The notes beneath the pieces are model-generated. The model saw nothing but the letters and a program-made list of their open reading frames with translations, made no database searches and was not told the origin of the DNA. The position numbers were made by a program, and so were the translations under genes. A stretch of 64,000 nucleotides of DNA from Fredinandcohnia quinoae (lineage in GTDB: Bacteria; Bacillota; Bacilli; Bacillales; Bacillaceae_L), in assembly GCF_022427965.1 (NCBI RefSeq), contig NZ_JAKTTI010000002.1, forward strand, positions 1 to 64,000. The letters are read 5' to 3'. Of this stretch, positions 8,329-16,947 are shown one piece after another; position 1 is the first letter of the stretch; each line of letters opens with the position of its first letter.

Positions 8329-9033
8329 CTATCCATCTATTTCAGTACTATAAATATTGTCAATCTTAGATACCCCATAATAAATATCAGGTGTAGATTT
8401 TTTATAATTTGCTCTTACCTTTAAATCTACAAGATAGGATCCATCACGCAAATCCTTAATTCTCACATTTTCAATTTTAATATTATCCTCCTCTATCTTA
8501 TTTATTACCTCCCCAATGAATTCCCTATTTTTTAAGATTAATCTTAATGTTAGTTCTTTTGACCGAAGTTTCCAAAACCCTAATAAACTGATTAAAAAAG
8601 GAATTAACTCCACGCTAATAATGATAAGCACTGCTCCCATAATTGCAGCAACATAAAAACCTGCACCAGTTGCAATTCCGATTCCCGCAGCTCCCCAAAC
8701 CATCGCTGCAGTGGTTAATCCAGTGATGGTATCATCCTCTCTCCTTAAAATTACACCGGCGCCTAAAAAACCAATTCCTGATACAATTTGGGCTGCTAGA
8801 CGTAGGGGATCCATTTGTATATTAATAAACTCAGATCCAGGAAATAAATATGCAGATTCAATTGACACGATAGTTAATAGGCAGCTCACAATGGAGATTA
8901 CTAAACTAGTTTTTAATCCGAAAGGCTTTCTCTTTAATTCACGTTCAAGACCAATCGTTAATCCTAATACCGCTGAAATAAGTAACTTCATCAATATATC
9001 CATATCTATTGAATTTAACATTGTTTCTATCAT
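8329..9033 (-). CDS. MgtC/SapB family membrane protein
   Basis: About 234 residues: four to five hydrophobic segments, then a soluble C-terminal domain of about 80 residues. The MgtC signature is seen in GLTIGLERELKRKPFGLKTS and GAGVILRRED. MgtC proteins are linked to magnesium limitation, membrane potential and phosphate balance; the role here is unknown. Start is uncertain: ATG 9033 is 9 nt from AAAAGG, while ATGs at 9039, 9042 and 9060 are too close to it or upstream of it. The HAD gene ends 66 nt upstream of this start with no obvious terminator between, so the two may be co-transcribed. Confidence 0.83.
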   Translation of the reverse strand: MIETMLNSIDMDILMKLLISAVLGLTIGLERELKRKPFGLKTSLVISIVSCLLTIVSIESAYLFPGSEFINIQMDPLRLAAQIVSGIGFLGAGVILRREDDTITGLTTAAMVWGAAGIGIATGAGFYVAAIMGAVLIIISVELIPFLISLLGFWKLRSKELTLRLILKNREFIGEVINKIEEDNIKIENVRIKDLRDGSYLVDLKVRANYKKSTPDIYYGVSKIDNIYSTEIDG

Positions 9034-9099
9034 CTTCATCATCCTTTTTCTTTCCCACAATCATCTATGGATATGCCAACTAAGATACCATGCATGCCC

Positions 9100-9879
9100 T
9101 TATATATTTACAATTTCCTTGATACTATTAAATACATAAGTTGGTTTATAGTGAGTTTCCTTAACCATTTCGGCCGTTGAAACCCCAGTAAGCACTAGAA
9201 CTGTATTAAGACCATTCTCAAATCCCATTCGTATATCTGTTTCTAATCGATCTCCTACCATATAACATTGTTCTGGCTTTAAATTAAGAATTTCATTTAC
9301 AACAAATTCAGCTGTTAGACGCGATGGCTTTCCAATTACAGAATCGATCGGCTGCCCTGTTGCACCTTCCAATGCTCCAATAATCGCACCACAATCAGGA
9401 ATCTGACTCCCACCATATACTGGACATGTTCGATCTGGATTTGTTGCAAGAATGATAGCTTTATTTAACCAAGCCTGGTAAGCGATATTCAGCTTTTCAT
9501 AATTAAATTGACGATCCCAGCCCAGCACCACATATGTTGCTTTTTGCGGGTCATTGGTTAGATTAATATTTTCCTCCCGAAGTTCTTGGAATAACGGTTC
9601 CTCGCCAATAACTAAAGCAGCATCATCTTCCTTCATATGATCTTTTAAATATTTCATGGTAATATAATTTGAATTTATCACCTCATCTAAAGTTACGGGT
9701 ATTCCAAGCTTATTCAGCTTATTCACATAATCAATTCGTGTAGCAATTGATTTATTTGTTAAAAAGACAATCTTATGACCTCTCTCTCGCAAGCTAATAA
9801 TTGTTTCAACTGCTCCTTCGATTACTTGATCATCTAAATAAACAGTACCATCCAAATCAAAAATAAAGCCTTTTACCAT
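9100..9879 (-). CDS. HAD-IIA family sugar/glycerol phosphatase (NagD/AraL-like)
   Basis: About 259 residues with HAD motifs: FDLDGTVYL (nucleophile Asp), FLTNKS, the Lys region IGKPSRLTAE, and MVGDRLETDI. The cap placement is class IIA. Known members dephosphorylate small sugar phosphates, phosphoglycolate or glycerol phosphate. In this neighbourhood, removal of phosphate from glycerol phosphate or a sugar phosphate is plausible but unproven. Start ATG 9879 follows GGAGG by 8 nt. Confidence 0.85.
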   Translation of the reverse strand: MVKGFIFDLDGTVYLDDQVIEGAVETIISLRERGHKIVFLTNKSIATRIDYVNKLNKLGIPVTLDEVINSNYITMKYLKDHMKEDDAALVIGEEPLFQELREENINLTNDPQKATYVVLGWDRQFNYEKLNIAYQAWLNKAIILATNPDRTCPVYGGSQIPDCGAIIGALEGATGQPIDSVIGKPSRLTAEFVVNEILNLKPEQCYMVGDRLETDIRMGFENGLNTVLVLTGVSTAEMVKETHYKPTYVFNSIKEIVNI

Positions 9880-9975
9880 ATTGATATCCTCCAACAAGCG
9901 TTATCTATTTCAATTCTATTTTTAAACCAGGTAAACAAAGACTCATTTAGTCCAATATTTATATAATTAGAAATT

Positions 9976-10022
9976 AAAAAAACCCAGCTATAAAAAACCT
10001 TAATAGGTTTAAAATAGCTGGG
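9976..10022 (-). terminator. Terminator of the second importer operon
   Basis: On the minus strand CCCAGCTAT pairs with ATAGCTGGG, enclosing a smaller AAACCTATTAAGGTTT hairpin, followed by a run of T. It closes the operon ending at 10101. Confidence 0.85.
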
Positions 10023-10100
10023 ATTTCTCTTCATCTCTTTCCCATGCACTGATTATGTTTTTATAATGATGTGTATGAATGAGTTTTTGGAATTATTCCA

Positions 10101-10880
10101 TTAAAGCTGGCGTTGTAAAGACTCTACAGACTTATTTGCAAATTCCACTGTTTTCATTTCAAAATTAACAAAATAATTCTCTCTTGCTTTTTTTAATACT
10201 TGAATGATTAACTCAAAAGGAATTTCGCCATCCCCGATTGCCAAATGTTCATCCGACAGACCATGATTGTCATTAAGATGGAACACCTTAATGTATGGCT
10301 CAAGCACCTTTAATTCATGCCCGAAAGAGGCTCTGTTAGATAAAAAAGCATGGCCTGAATCAAAGCATACTCCTACATTTCGATTCTTTATCAGTTCAAT
10401 TATTGAGATTAACTCGGAAGCACTTGTACCGATTTCATTCTCATACGGTGGCACATTCTCCAAAATCAACAATGTTTCGTTTGGTACTTCACTACTTTTT
10501 CCATGAAAATAGTTTTGAATATTCATAAGTCCTTTTTCATGGTTACTTGACCTTCCTGGATGAAATAAAACATATTCACTACCAAAAAAGTCCACCAGCT
10601 CCATACATCTATTCCAAACCTCATTTGTTTTTATTCGAATCGACATTTCATCGATCGCCGGATTAAAATCAGTAATTGGTGCGTGAAAATTAATGGTCGC
10701 ACCACAATCATTTAATAGATAGCGAAGATTATTTCGTCTTGTTTGATCCCATGAGAGCATTTCATATCCATGACCTTCACACATTATTTCAATGACTTTC
10801 CAGTTATTTTTCAAAAGTGTATGAATGGTCTGTTCAATCGGCATATGAATCATTGTATAAGAAGATATAACATTTTTCAT
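10101..10880 (-). CDS. Sugar phosphate isomerase/epimerase-like TIM barrel protein
   Basis: About 259 residues of the xylose isomerase-like / AP endonuclease 2 superfamily. Metal and active-site motifs are visible: NFHAPI, LFHPGRS, LILENVPPYENE (Glu), VCFDSGHAFL (Asp and His), VFHLNDNHG and FEMKTVE. It is the last gene of the second ABC operon, starting within 30 nt of the permease stop. Members isomerise or epimerise sugars, or cleave or hydrate keto-inositols; the substrate cannot be read from sequence. Start at ATG 10880 (GAGGG, 6 nt) is preferred; ATGs at 10898 and 10901 are possible with AGGAG. Confidence 0.8.
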   Translation of the reverse strand: MKNVISSYTMIHMPIEQTIHTLLKNNWKVIEIMCEGHGYEMLSWDQTRRNNLRYLLNDCGATINFHAPITDFNPAIDEMSIRIKTNEVWNRCMELVDFFGSEYVLFHPGRSSNHEKGLMNIQNYFHGKSSEVPNETLLILENVPPYENEIGTSASELISIIELIKNRNVGVCFDSGHAFLSNRASFGHELKVLEPYIKVFHLNDNHGLSDEHLAIGDGEIPFELIIQVLKKARENYFVNFEMKTVEFANKSVESLQRQL

Positions 10881-10907
10881 ACGTATCCCTCGTTTCATCA
10901 TTCTCCT

Positions 10908-11705
10908 TTATTTAATTCCAGAATGCATAAAGCTACTGATAAATTGTCTTTGGAAAATGAAAAAGGCTAATAACATTGGAAATATTACAAGTAGTGTTGC
11001 TGCTGTGACAACGCCCCACTGCGCCCCTGTTTCAAATGATTTTGCAAAAATTGATAATCCTACAGTTAACGGACGATTTTCTACTGAGTTCGTTACAATA
11101 AGTGGCCATAGGAAGTTACTCCATTGATGACTCACCGAAATTAAACCAAATGCTACAAAGGTTGGCTTTGCTAGTGGTACATAGACATGCCAGATAATTT
11201 GGACTAGATTACAACCATCCATTCGAGAGGCTTCCTCTAATTCATAAGGGATCCCTTTAAATGTTTGCCTAAGTAGAAAAATACCAAACGCAGAAGCAAA
11301 ATATGGAAGCATAATTCCTAACTTAGTATCCACGAAACCTAGACTAGCAAGAATGCTATAGTTTGGGAAAATCAATACATCTACAGGAATCATAATTTGA
11401 ACTAAGACTAAAATAAATACGATATTTTTTCCTCTAAACTCTAATCTAGCAAATGCATAGGCTGCTAGGGTAGCAGTAAATAATTGTACAGCTAAAACAA
11501 CAACAACGATAATTGTTGTATTTAAATAATATTGACCGAATGGGGCTGATTCCCAAGCATTTTTAAAATTTTCTAAGGAAAACTGTAACGAAAATAAGTT
11601 CGTTGCTTCAGTTCCAGGTTTAAATGCAGTTAGGACTAACCAGAAAAGGGGAATCGCCCATAAAATTGCAAGAAAATATGTAGAAATCGTAACTAAGCGT
11701 TGCAT
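10908..11705 (-). CDS. ABC importer permease, MalG/UgpE type (second importer)
   Basis: 265 residues with about six membrane segments and the EAA loop EASRMDGCNLVQIIWHVYVP. It pairs with the permease at 11718-12602 (12-nt gap) and the lipoprotein at 12623-13906. No ATPase gene is in this operon, so it probably borrows UgpC from 3255-4388. It carries glycerol phosphate, a glycerophosphodiester or a sugar; the GlpP-type leader upstream of the operon favours the first two. Confidence 0.86.
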   Translation of the reverse strand: MQRLVTISTYFLAILWAIPLFWLVLTAFKPGTEATNLFSLQFSLENFKNAWESAPFGQYYLNTTIIVVVVLAVQLFTATLAAYAFARLEFRGKNIVFILVLVQIMIPVDVLIFPNYSILASLGFVDTKLGIMLPYFASAFGIFLLRQTFKGIPYELEEASRMDGCNLVQIIWHVYVPLAKPTFVAFGLISVSHQWSNFLWPLIVTNSVENRPLTVGLSIFAKSFETGAQWGVVTAATLLVIFPMLLAFFIFQRQFISSFMHSGIK

Positions 11706-11717
11706 GGTAACTCCCCC

Positions 11718-12602
11718 TTAATTGTAATGAATTTTTCTATCTACTGAGAAGAATTGAATAGAAGAAATGATTACTAATAGCACCAACATGACTAATGTTA
11801 ATGTAGCTGCCATTCCGTGGTCCATGAACTTAAAAGCATTTTCATAAATGTAATAGAGTAATAGATTACTTGCATTATCCGGTCCACCTTGTGTCATAAC
11901 AACTAAATGGTCGACCAATTTAAAAGCATTCGTAATTGCGATTATCATTACAAATAATGTAGTTGGCATGATTAACGGAAATGTTATTTTTCTGAAACGA
12001 TACCATCCAGATGCTCCATCGATCATAGATGCCTCATATAATTCCTTTGGAACATTTTGTAGTCCTGCTAAATAAAAGATCATAAAAAATCCTGCTTCTT
12101 TCCAAACTAGCATGACAATCATGCCTATTAGGACAGTATTTGTTTGTCCCATTACATTAATACTATCAATTCCAAAAACAGATAATAATTGATTTAGCAT
12201 TCCATACTCTGGCGTATAAATAAATAGCCAAATGTTTGCAACTGCAATGATTGGAATAACGACCGGATAAAAGAAAAAGGTCTTAACAAACCCATTCCAT
12301 CTTATTGCACGATTAATTAATATCGCCATTAATAATCCTAACCCTACCCCTAGCGGAACAGTTCCAATGGCAAATAGGATATTATTCTTTAAAACCTTCC
12401 AAAAAATCTCATCCTTCATCATGCGTGAAAAATTATCAAATCCAACAAAAAATGGTTCAGAAATGCCCATTTCACTATTATAAAAACTTAAATAAACAGT
12501 CTTAATAATTGGGTAAAAGGTAAAAAGCATGAGAAATATGAGAGATGGAAGGAGAAGAATCCATGGTGTTAATTTTTTTGTTAAGCCGCTGCTTCTTCTC
12601 AT
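11718..12602 (-). CDS. ABC importer permease, MalF/UgpA type (second importer)
   Basis: 294 residues with about six membrane segments, starting PWILLLPSLIFLMLFTFYP, and an EAA loop EASMIDGASGWYRFRKITFP. It lies 20 nt after the binding-protein gene. It is similar in layout to UgpA at 4388-5326 but clearly distinct, so it is a paralogue rather than a recent duplicate. Confidence 0.86.
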   Translation of the reverse strand: MRRSSGLTKKLTPWILLLPSLIFLMLFTFYPIIKTVYLSFYNSEMGISEPFFVGFDNFSRMMKDEIFWKVLKNNILFAIGTVPLGVGLGLLMAILINRAIRWNGFVKTFFFYPVVIPIIAVANIWLFIYTPEYGMLNQLLSVFGIDSINVMGQTNTVLIGMIVMLVWKEAGFFMIFYLAGLQNVPKELYEASMIDGASGWYRFRKITFPLIMPTTLFVMIIAITNAFKLVDHLVVMTQGGPDNASNLLLYYIYENAFKFMDHGMAATLTLVMLVLLVIISSIQFFSVDRKIHYN

Positions 12603-12622
12603 TCACAAATCCCCTTTTGTTT

Positions 12623-13906
12623 CTATTTGTTATATGGTTTCAATACCTCATCGGCCTCTTCTTGAGCCTTCTTGAGTGCCTCACTAGCGCTCATTTTACC
12701 TGTAATTGCCGCTTGAATATTATCGTTAATAATTTTGTAAACCTTTCCATTACTATGTGTTGAAAGTTCAGCTGAAGCATGTTCAAGTTGATCTCTTGCT
12801 ACTACTGCTTGCGGGAAATCCTCAACATATTTTTTCATTGCATCTGTTTCATATGCCGCTTTACTTGTTGCTACATATCCTGTGTCCATACTCCATTGTG
12901 CCGCACGTTCAGGTTGTGTAGCCCAATCAATAAATTTCGCAGCAGCTTCTTTTTTCTCTTTTGGAATATCTTTAAACATATAGAAATTCCCGCCACCAGT
13001 TGGACTTCCGTAGTTTTTACCAGCAGGTAAGAATGCAACACCAAAGTCGAATTTAGCATTATTTTTTATATTTGTTAGATTACCAGTTGTATGGTAAAGC
13101 ATACCTGTATTACCTTCTAAGAAATCAGAAGGAGCAGTTGCCCAATCAATAACACCTTCTGGGCTAATTTCATGCTTTTGTGCAAGGTCCATCATGAATT
13201 GAAGTGCCTCTACATTTTCAGGTTTATCAAAATAAACCTCTTTCCCATCATCACTCATTAGATTATCGCCATTTTGGAGAGCAAGTGCTTGGAACATCCA
13301 GTATTGGAAACCTGTTGAAGGAATTTCAACACCATATTTCATACCTGAGTCAACTATTTTCTTTCCATATTCAACAAGCTCATCCCAGTCCTTTGGTGGC
13401 TGTTCCTTATCTAAACCAGCTTTTTCAAATGCGTCCTTATTATAGTAAAGAACAATCGTACTTCTTTGGAAAGGAAGTGAATATGTTTTTCCGCCAGTTT
13501 GAGAGTTTTCCATAAAAGCAGGATAGAAGCTTTCTACCTTATCATCTTTAAGGAATTCATCTAGCGGTGTAATTGCATCCATATCTAACAATGTATAAAG
13601 TTCTGTTGATAAAAGTACTGCAATATCTGGAACTGTTTTACCTTGAATTGCTGTTTGAACCTTTGTCATAGTTTCATCATACGTACCTGTGTAAACAGGC
13701 TTAATCACAATATCAGGGTTTTCCTTCGTAAAGTCAGTAGCCATCTTTTCAATGATTGTGGTCAATGGTCCTCCAACCGCAATTGGAAAATACCATGTCA
13801 ACTCAACCTTATCACCATTTTTTCCTGAATCCGACTTTTGACTGCAGCCTACAGCTATGAACAAGACAAGCATAATAGTAATACTCGAAAGTAATAATTT
13901 TCTCAT
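12623..13906 (-). CDS. Solute-binding lipoprotein of the second importer
   Basis: About 427 residues. Lipoprotein signal FIAVGC with Cys21, then a Ser/Asp/Lys linker and a family 1 binding protein (ELTWYFPIAVGGPLTTIIEK, later PVYTGTYDETMTKVQTAIQG), a pattern I associate with UgpB-like proteins for glycerol phosphate. Start ATG 13906 follows GGGGG by 6 nt; codons further upstream (to 13939) have no site. It is the first gene of a four-gene operon behind a leader with an intrinsic terminator (14024-14090) and a strong promoter. Exact ligand unknown. Confidence 0.86.
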   Translation of the reverse strand: MRKLLLSSITIMLVLFIAVGCSQKSDSGKNGDKVELTWYFPIAVGGPLTTIIEKMATDFTKENPDIVIKPVYTGTYDETMTKVQTAIQGKTVPDIAVLLSTELYTLLDMDAITPLDEFLKDDKVESFYPAFMENSQTGGKTYSLPFQRSTIVLYYNKDAFEKAGLDKEQPPKDWDELVEYGKKIVDSGMKYGVEIPSTGFQYWMFQALALQNGDNLMSDDGKEVYFDKPENVEALQFMMDLAQKHEISPEGVIDWATAPSDFLEGNTGMLYHTTGNLTNIKNNAKFDFGVAFLPAGKNYGSPTGGGNFYMFKDIPKEKKEAAAKFIDWATQPERAAQWSMDTGYVATSKAAYETDAMKKYVEDFPQAVVARDQLEHASAELSTHSNGKVYKIINDNIQAAITGKMSASEALKKAQEEADEVLKPYNK

Positions 13907-14023
13907 TTTGTACCCCCTTAGTTTTTTGACCTTACACAACGTATTCTAAATGAAGTCTATCTACATATTCCGATGGAATACTACAAATTCCTCCTTTTAT
14001 TTTTTGATTTTATTTAAAAAATA

Positions 14024-14106
14024 GAAAAAAACCCCAAAATAATGAGAAGAGAAAACAATAATGCCTTCCCGTCCATTGAATTTTGGGGTTCTCCTATTCT
14101 CTACCC
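14024..14106 (-). promoter_or_regulatory. Putative GlpP antitermination leader, copy 1
   Basis: On the minus strand, GGTAGAGAATAGGAGAACC lies within 14085-14106 and runs directly into a terminator stem, AACCCCAAAA (14090-14081) pairing with TTTTGGGGTT (14039-14030), followed by T. The motif thus overlaps the left arm of the stem, as in an antiterminator site. The same 21 bases recur in front of the gene at 14254-16191. Assignment to GlpP rests on the neighbouring glpP gene and on general knowledge that GlpP acts on leader terminators. It controls the second importer operon. Confidence 0.65.
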
Positions 14107-14150
14107 TATTCGCAGACGAAACATTCTAAATTTCGTATATTATTAAGAAA

Positions 14151-14179
14151 ATTTTATACAGAAATGAATAGAATGTCAA
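14151..14179 (-). promoter_or_regulatory. Sigma-A promoter of second importer operon
   Basis: Minus strand TTGACA (14179-14174), 17-nt spacer, TAAAAT (14156-14151). A start near 14144 would place the GlpP-like motif about 40 nt into the leader. Confidence 0.8.
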
Positions 14180-14253
14180 TACTGGATTTTTTACTATACC
14201 AATTCCTATGTTTTGAAAACTATGAGGGACACTAGTCAAAAAATCTACTCTTT

Positions 14254-16191
14254 TTACCGCTCTTCTTTAATGATTTCCTTGTCATCCTTCATTAATGTTT
14301 TTAAGTCTATCTTTAACATACGGTCCATCGGATAGGTTGTTGTGTATCGATATTTATTAGCTCCAGATTCAAACACAACATACAGTTCCTTCCCTACTAC
14401 TACTATCCCTTCTGGCATCGGAATAGCTTCAATACTTTCTCGTGGTTTTGATCCTACTCCATCAAGGAACCAAAGTGGGACTTGCTTTTCACCAATCGTA
14501 ACAAAGTCATGTGGCTTTTCCTTTAATGGATGTTCATAGCGATACAATACACTATCATTTGCCCTTCCATAAGAGGTACTTAGTGTAATCCCTTTCTTTT
14601 GTACAATGGCTCCTTGGACTTTATCTGTTGTTGATAATACATAATCCGGAATTGCCGGCTCGTCTAGTTTTCCATTCCATTGTTTTTCTGAGAGCATATC
14701 ATTACTAGGCTGCAGATTATAACCTATCATCCAAGCATACTGGGTAACACCATTACGATTATCTATGTGATGTGTTGGATCAGTTGGGTACGACTTTGCC
14801 TCATAAAATTCTCCAACCCAAAGAATCCCCTCATCATATACATTATAGGCTGCCTCAACAGGAACTGGAATTTGATTGATGAAGCGTATTTCATCATTGT
14901 CTTTTGCTATTACAAGATCGTTAATCCTTAATGTGAACAAGTAGTTCTCAGAAGCAATCCAAACATGCTCTTTACTTATGGTGACGCCTCCTGCATGTCC
15001 TGTGTATGGTGTTCCATCTGTGTTATATAATGTAACTGACTTGATTAATTTTCCACTTGTAGCATTTGTTACGGTTAATGTTCCTGGTCTACCATCATCT
15101 AAATAGTTGACCGTTAATAACCAATCTTTTTTCTTATAATAACCTAATCCCTGCGGAACTAGGTCCTGAACCAAGCCAGGAATAACCGGACCATCCTCAC
15201 TAATATCCCATAATCCTTGATATTTAGGATCCCGATGATTGAGGAACCGTTCTACCTGTGTAATGATTTGGTGGTTTGGTGTTACAGTTATTTGTGCAGA
15301 CTTCGATGATACATTTCCAGATAAATCTTCTGTAGCCATTTCTATTACATAATCCTGATTTCCCGTTAACATCGATAGGGTAAAATCCTTTTGTGATGAA
15401 GGAACTGAAAATTCTAGCACACCATCTTTATATATATGATAGCGGTAAATATCAGGCTCCTCATTTGAGTCCCAAGATAGTACTACTTCACCATTGCCTA
15501 CATCAGCCCTAATGTTTTTTGGTGTAAGTGGTGGGATTTCGTCTACTATTGGTCTTGGTGGTGCTTGGCTTGATTCAATCCAACCTGGAGTAGGATTTTG
15601 ATGTCCTGACAAAGTTTTCATTGTTAAACTTCCATCATTAGGGTAGCCAAAACTGACCGACTTTCCGAGGGAAATGTCACTGCCTGAATAATTTGCACTT
15701 ATCACTTCCTGCTTATTAGGATTAAAAATTGAAACTGACCGTGCACCACTATTTACTATGCCGCCAATATTTCCAAGGATTGTTAATTGATTTTCTTCAA
15801 CATATTTGTTTTTATATGATACAAAATAATATCGATTAAAAGCTTCCACTGGAATAGGATCGATTTCTTGCCTTCTTGTCCAAAAAATATGCGTATCCCA
15901 CGGCTCGATTATTAATGAGTCACTTAGTGTTACAGTCCAGCTACCAGATTTAATTGAATAACCTTTCAAATCAATTGCTTGATTGCTATTATTAAATATC
16001 TCTATAAACTCAAATGCATCATATCCCGAATAATTATCAGTATCAGCCACTAACTCAGTGATAAGTAATGCAGGAATTACTAGATTTGAATCTGAAGCAT
16101 TTGTTTTGGTGATAGGAAATACTAAAAAATTCCCTAATACCAAGAAAAGTGATGTTACGTAAATTAACCACTTGTTACGCTTTTTTACCAT
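14254..16191 (-). CDS. Secreted lamin-tail domain / FN3 / propeller-like protein
   Basis: About 645 residues. A basic N-terminus and hydrophobic core end near TKTNA, a typical Sec signal peptide. Then comes a lamin-tail-like domain (ITELVADTDNYSGYDAFEFI to about residue 165), a proline-rich linker, a fibronectin type III domain (about 235-310, DVGNGEVVLSWDS) and a C-terminal region of about 320 residues with repeated beta-strand blocks (GHAGGVTISKEHVWIASENY, VPEAA-like and WVGEFY segments) suggesting a propeller. No catalytic motif is recognised. ATG 16191 follows GGGGG by 7 nt. It is controlled by a leader nearly identical in design to that of the second importer, so a role in extracellular glycerophosphodiester or teichoic acid turnover is inferred. 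Confidence 0.75.
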   Translation of the reverse strand: MVKKRNKWLIYVTSLFLVLGNFLVFPITKTNASDSNLVIPALLITELVADTDNYSGYDAFEFIEIFNNSNQAIDLKGYSIKSGSWTVTLSDSLIIEPWDTHIFWTRRQEIDPIPVEAFNRYYFVSYKNKYVEENQLTILGNIGGIVNSGARSVSIFNPNKQEVISANYSGSDISLGKSVSFGYPNDGSLTMKTLSGHQNPTPGWIESSQAPPRPIVDEIPPLTPKNIRADVGNGEVVLSWDSNEEPDIYRYHIYKDGVLEFSVPSSQKDFTLSMLTGNQDYVIEMATEDLSGNVSSKSAQITVTPNHQIITQVERFLNHRDPKYQGLWDISEDGPVIPGLVQDLVPQGLGYYKKKDWLLTVNYLDDGRPGTLTVTNATSGKLIKSVTLYNTDGTPYTGHAGGVTISKEHVWIASENYLFTLRINDLVIAKDNDEIRFINQIPVPVEAAYNVYDEGILWVGEFYEAKSYPTDPTHHIDNRNGVTQYAWMIGYNLQPSNDMLSEKQWNGKLDEPAIPDYVLSTTDKVQGAIVQKKGITLSTSYGRANDSVLYRYEHPLKEKPHDFVTIGEKQVPLWFLDGVGSKPRESIEAIPMPEGIVVVGKELYVVFESGANKYRYTTTYPMDRMLKIDLKTLMKDDKEIIKEER

Positions 16192-16242
16192 CCTCATTCC
16201 CCCATGAATTATTTTTCTAATAATGGTTCTCATAGTTTACAC

Positions 16243-16321
16243 AAAAAAACCCCATGACAATAAAAAGTATTACAGTATGTAATACAGATTAATGTTCATA
16301 GGGTTCTCCTATTCTCTACCC
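16243..16321 (-). promoter_or_regulatory. Putative GlpP antitermination leader, copy 2
   Basis: Minus strand: the motif GGTAGAGAATAGGAGAACC lies within 16321-16301 (21 bases identical to copy 1). It is followed by a long stem, AACCCTATGA pairing with TCATGGGGTT, with an inner GTATTACA/TGTAATAC hairpin and then seven T. Loop sequences differ completely from copy 1, so the shared motif is selected rather than inherited by recent duplication. Confidence 0.65.
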
Positions 16322-16363
16322 GAAGATATATAGTTAGCTCACCAAATTATTAGATTATTTAAA

Positions 16364-16392
16364 ATAATAGTGTAGAAACGGTACATTAACAA
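16364..16392 (-). promoter_or_regulatory. Promoter of the secreted-protein gene
   Basis: Minus strand TTGTTA (16392-16387), 17-nt spacer, TATTAT (16369-16364). The transcript would start about 35 nt before the GlpP-like motif, the same layout as copy 1. Confidence 0.65.
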
Positions 16393-16470
16393 TACGTCTT
16401 TTTTACTATGTTTGCTCGATAAGTAAGTATTTTATACAATCACAATTATTAAAACTATCAAAAAAATGGC

Positions 16471-16499
16471 TTGACCTCCTATTTTTACTTTGCTAATAT
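16471..16499 (+). promoter_or_regulatory. Promoter of the T-box/brnQ transcript
   Basis: TTGACC (16471-16476), 17-nt spacer, TAATAT (16494-16499), just upstream of the T-box. Confidence 0.7.
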
Positions 16500-16514
16500 A
16501 TCAATATATTAAAA

Positions 16515-16772
16515 ATCGATGACGAGAAAGAGTACGTTTGGAACCCTGTTCCCCAGAGAGTCGACATTTGGTGCAAGTCGATGTTCAGATCCTATCCGAA
16601 AATCATCTCTGAGATGCAAAGCTGAAAGCAGTAAGCTTTGACGGGTTTTCCGCCGTTACGAAGGAACACGTATGATTGTACGTTGGTCTTGAGAGCCGTA
16701 TGTTTTTTTGTAGTACGGAATAAGGGTGGTAACGCGAGTATAGACTCGTCCCTACTATAGGGACGGGTTTTT
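16515..16772 (+). ncRNA. T-box riboswitch, probable isoleucine specifier
   Basis: All main T-box landmarks are present: AGAGAG and GGTG elements in Stem I, a specifier loop region GAAAATCATCTCTGAG, the T-box AGGGTGGTAACGCG at 16723-16736 and a terminator CGTCCCTA/TAGGGACG with a T run (16747-16772). The codon after GAAA reads ATC (16602-16604), isoleucine. Uncharged tRNA-Ile would allow transcription of brnQ, in keeping with a branched-chain amino acid transporter. Confidence 0.93.
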
Positions 16773-16947
16773 TTGTTTTATAAAAATAGGAAGTTCAAAA
16801 AGTCCGGTAAAAATGACACATCGAATTTCTTCGTTGGCTTGCTTTTTAAGTTCCTCACGTATTAACTACATACGTCCCGGTACTCAAAGCTACGCCGCCT
16901 CGAACTACTCGGTCCTTTTTGAACCCAATTTAAAGGAGAGATTTGCA

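Noticed and set aside
13204-13515. Plus-strand frame inside the second binding-protein gene
   Set aside because: It is antisense to a clear lipoprotein gene, with no start signal.
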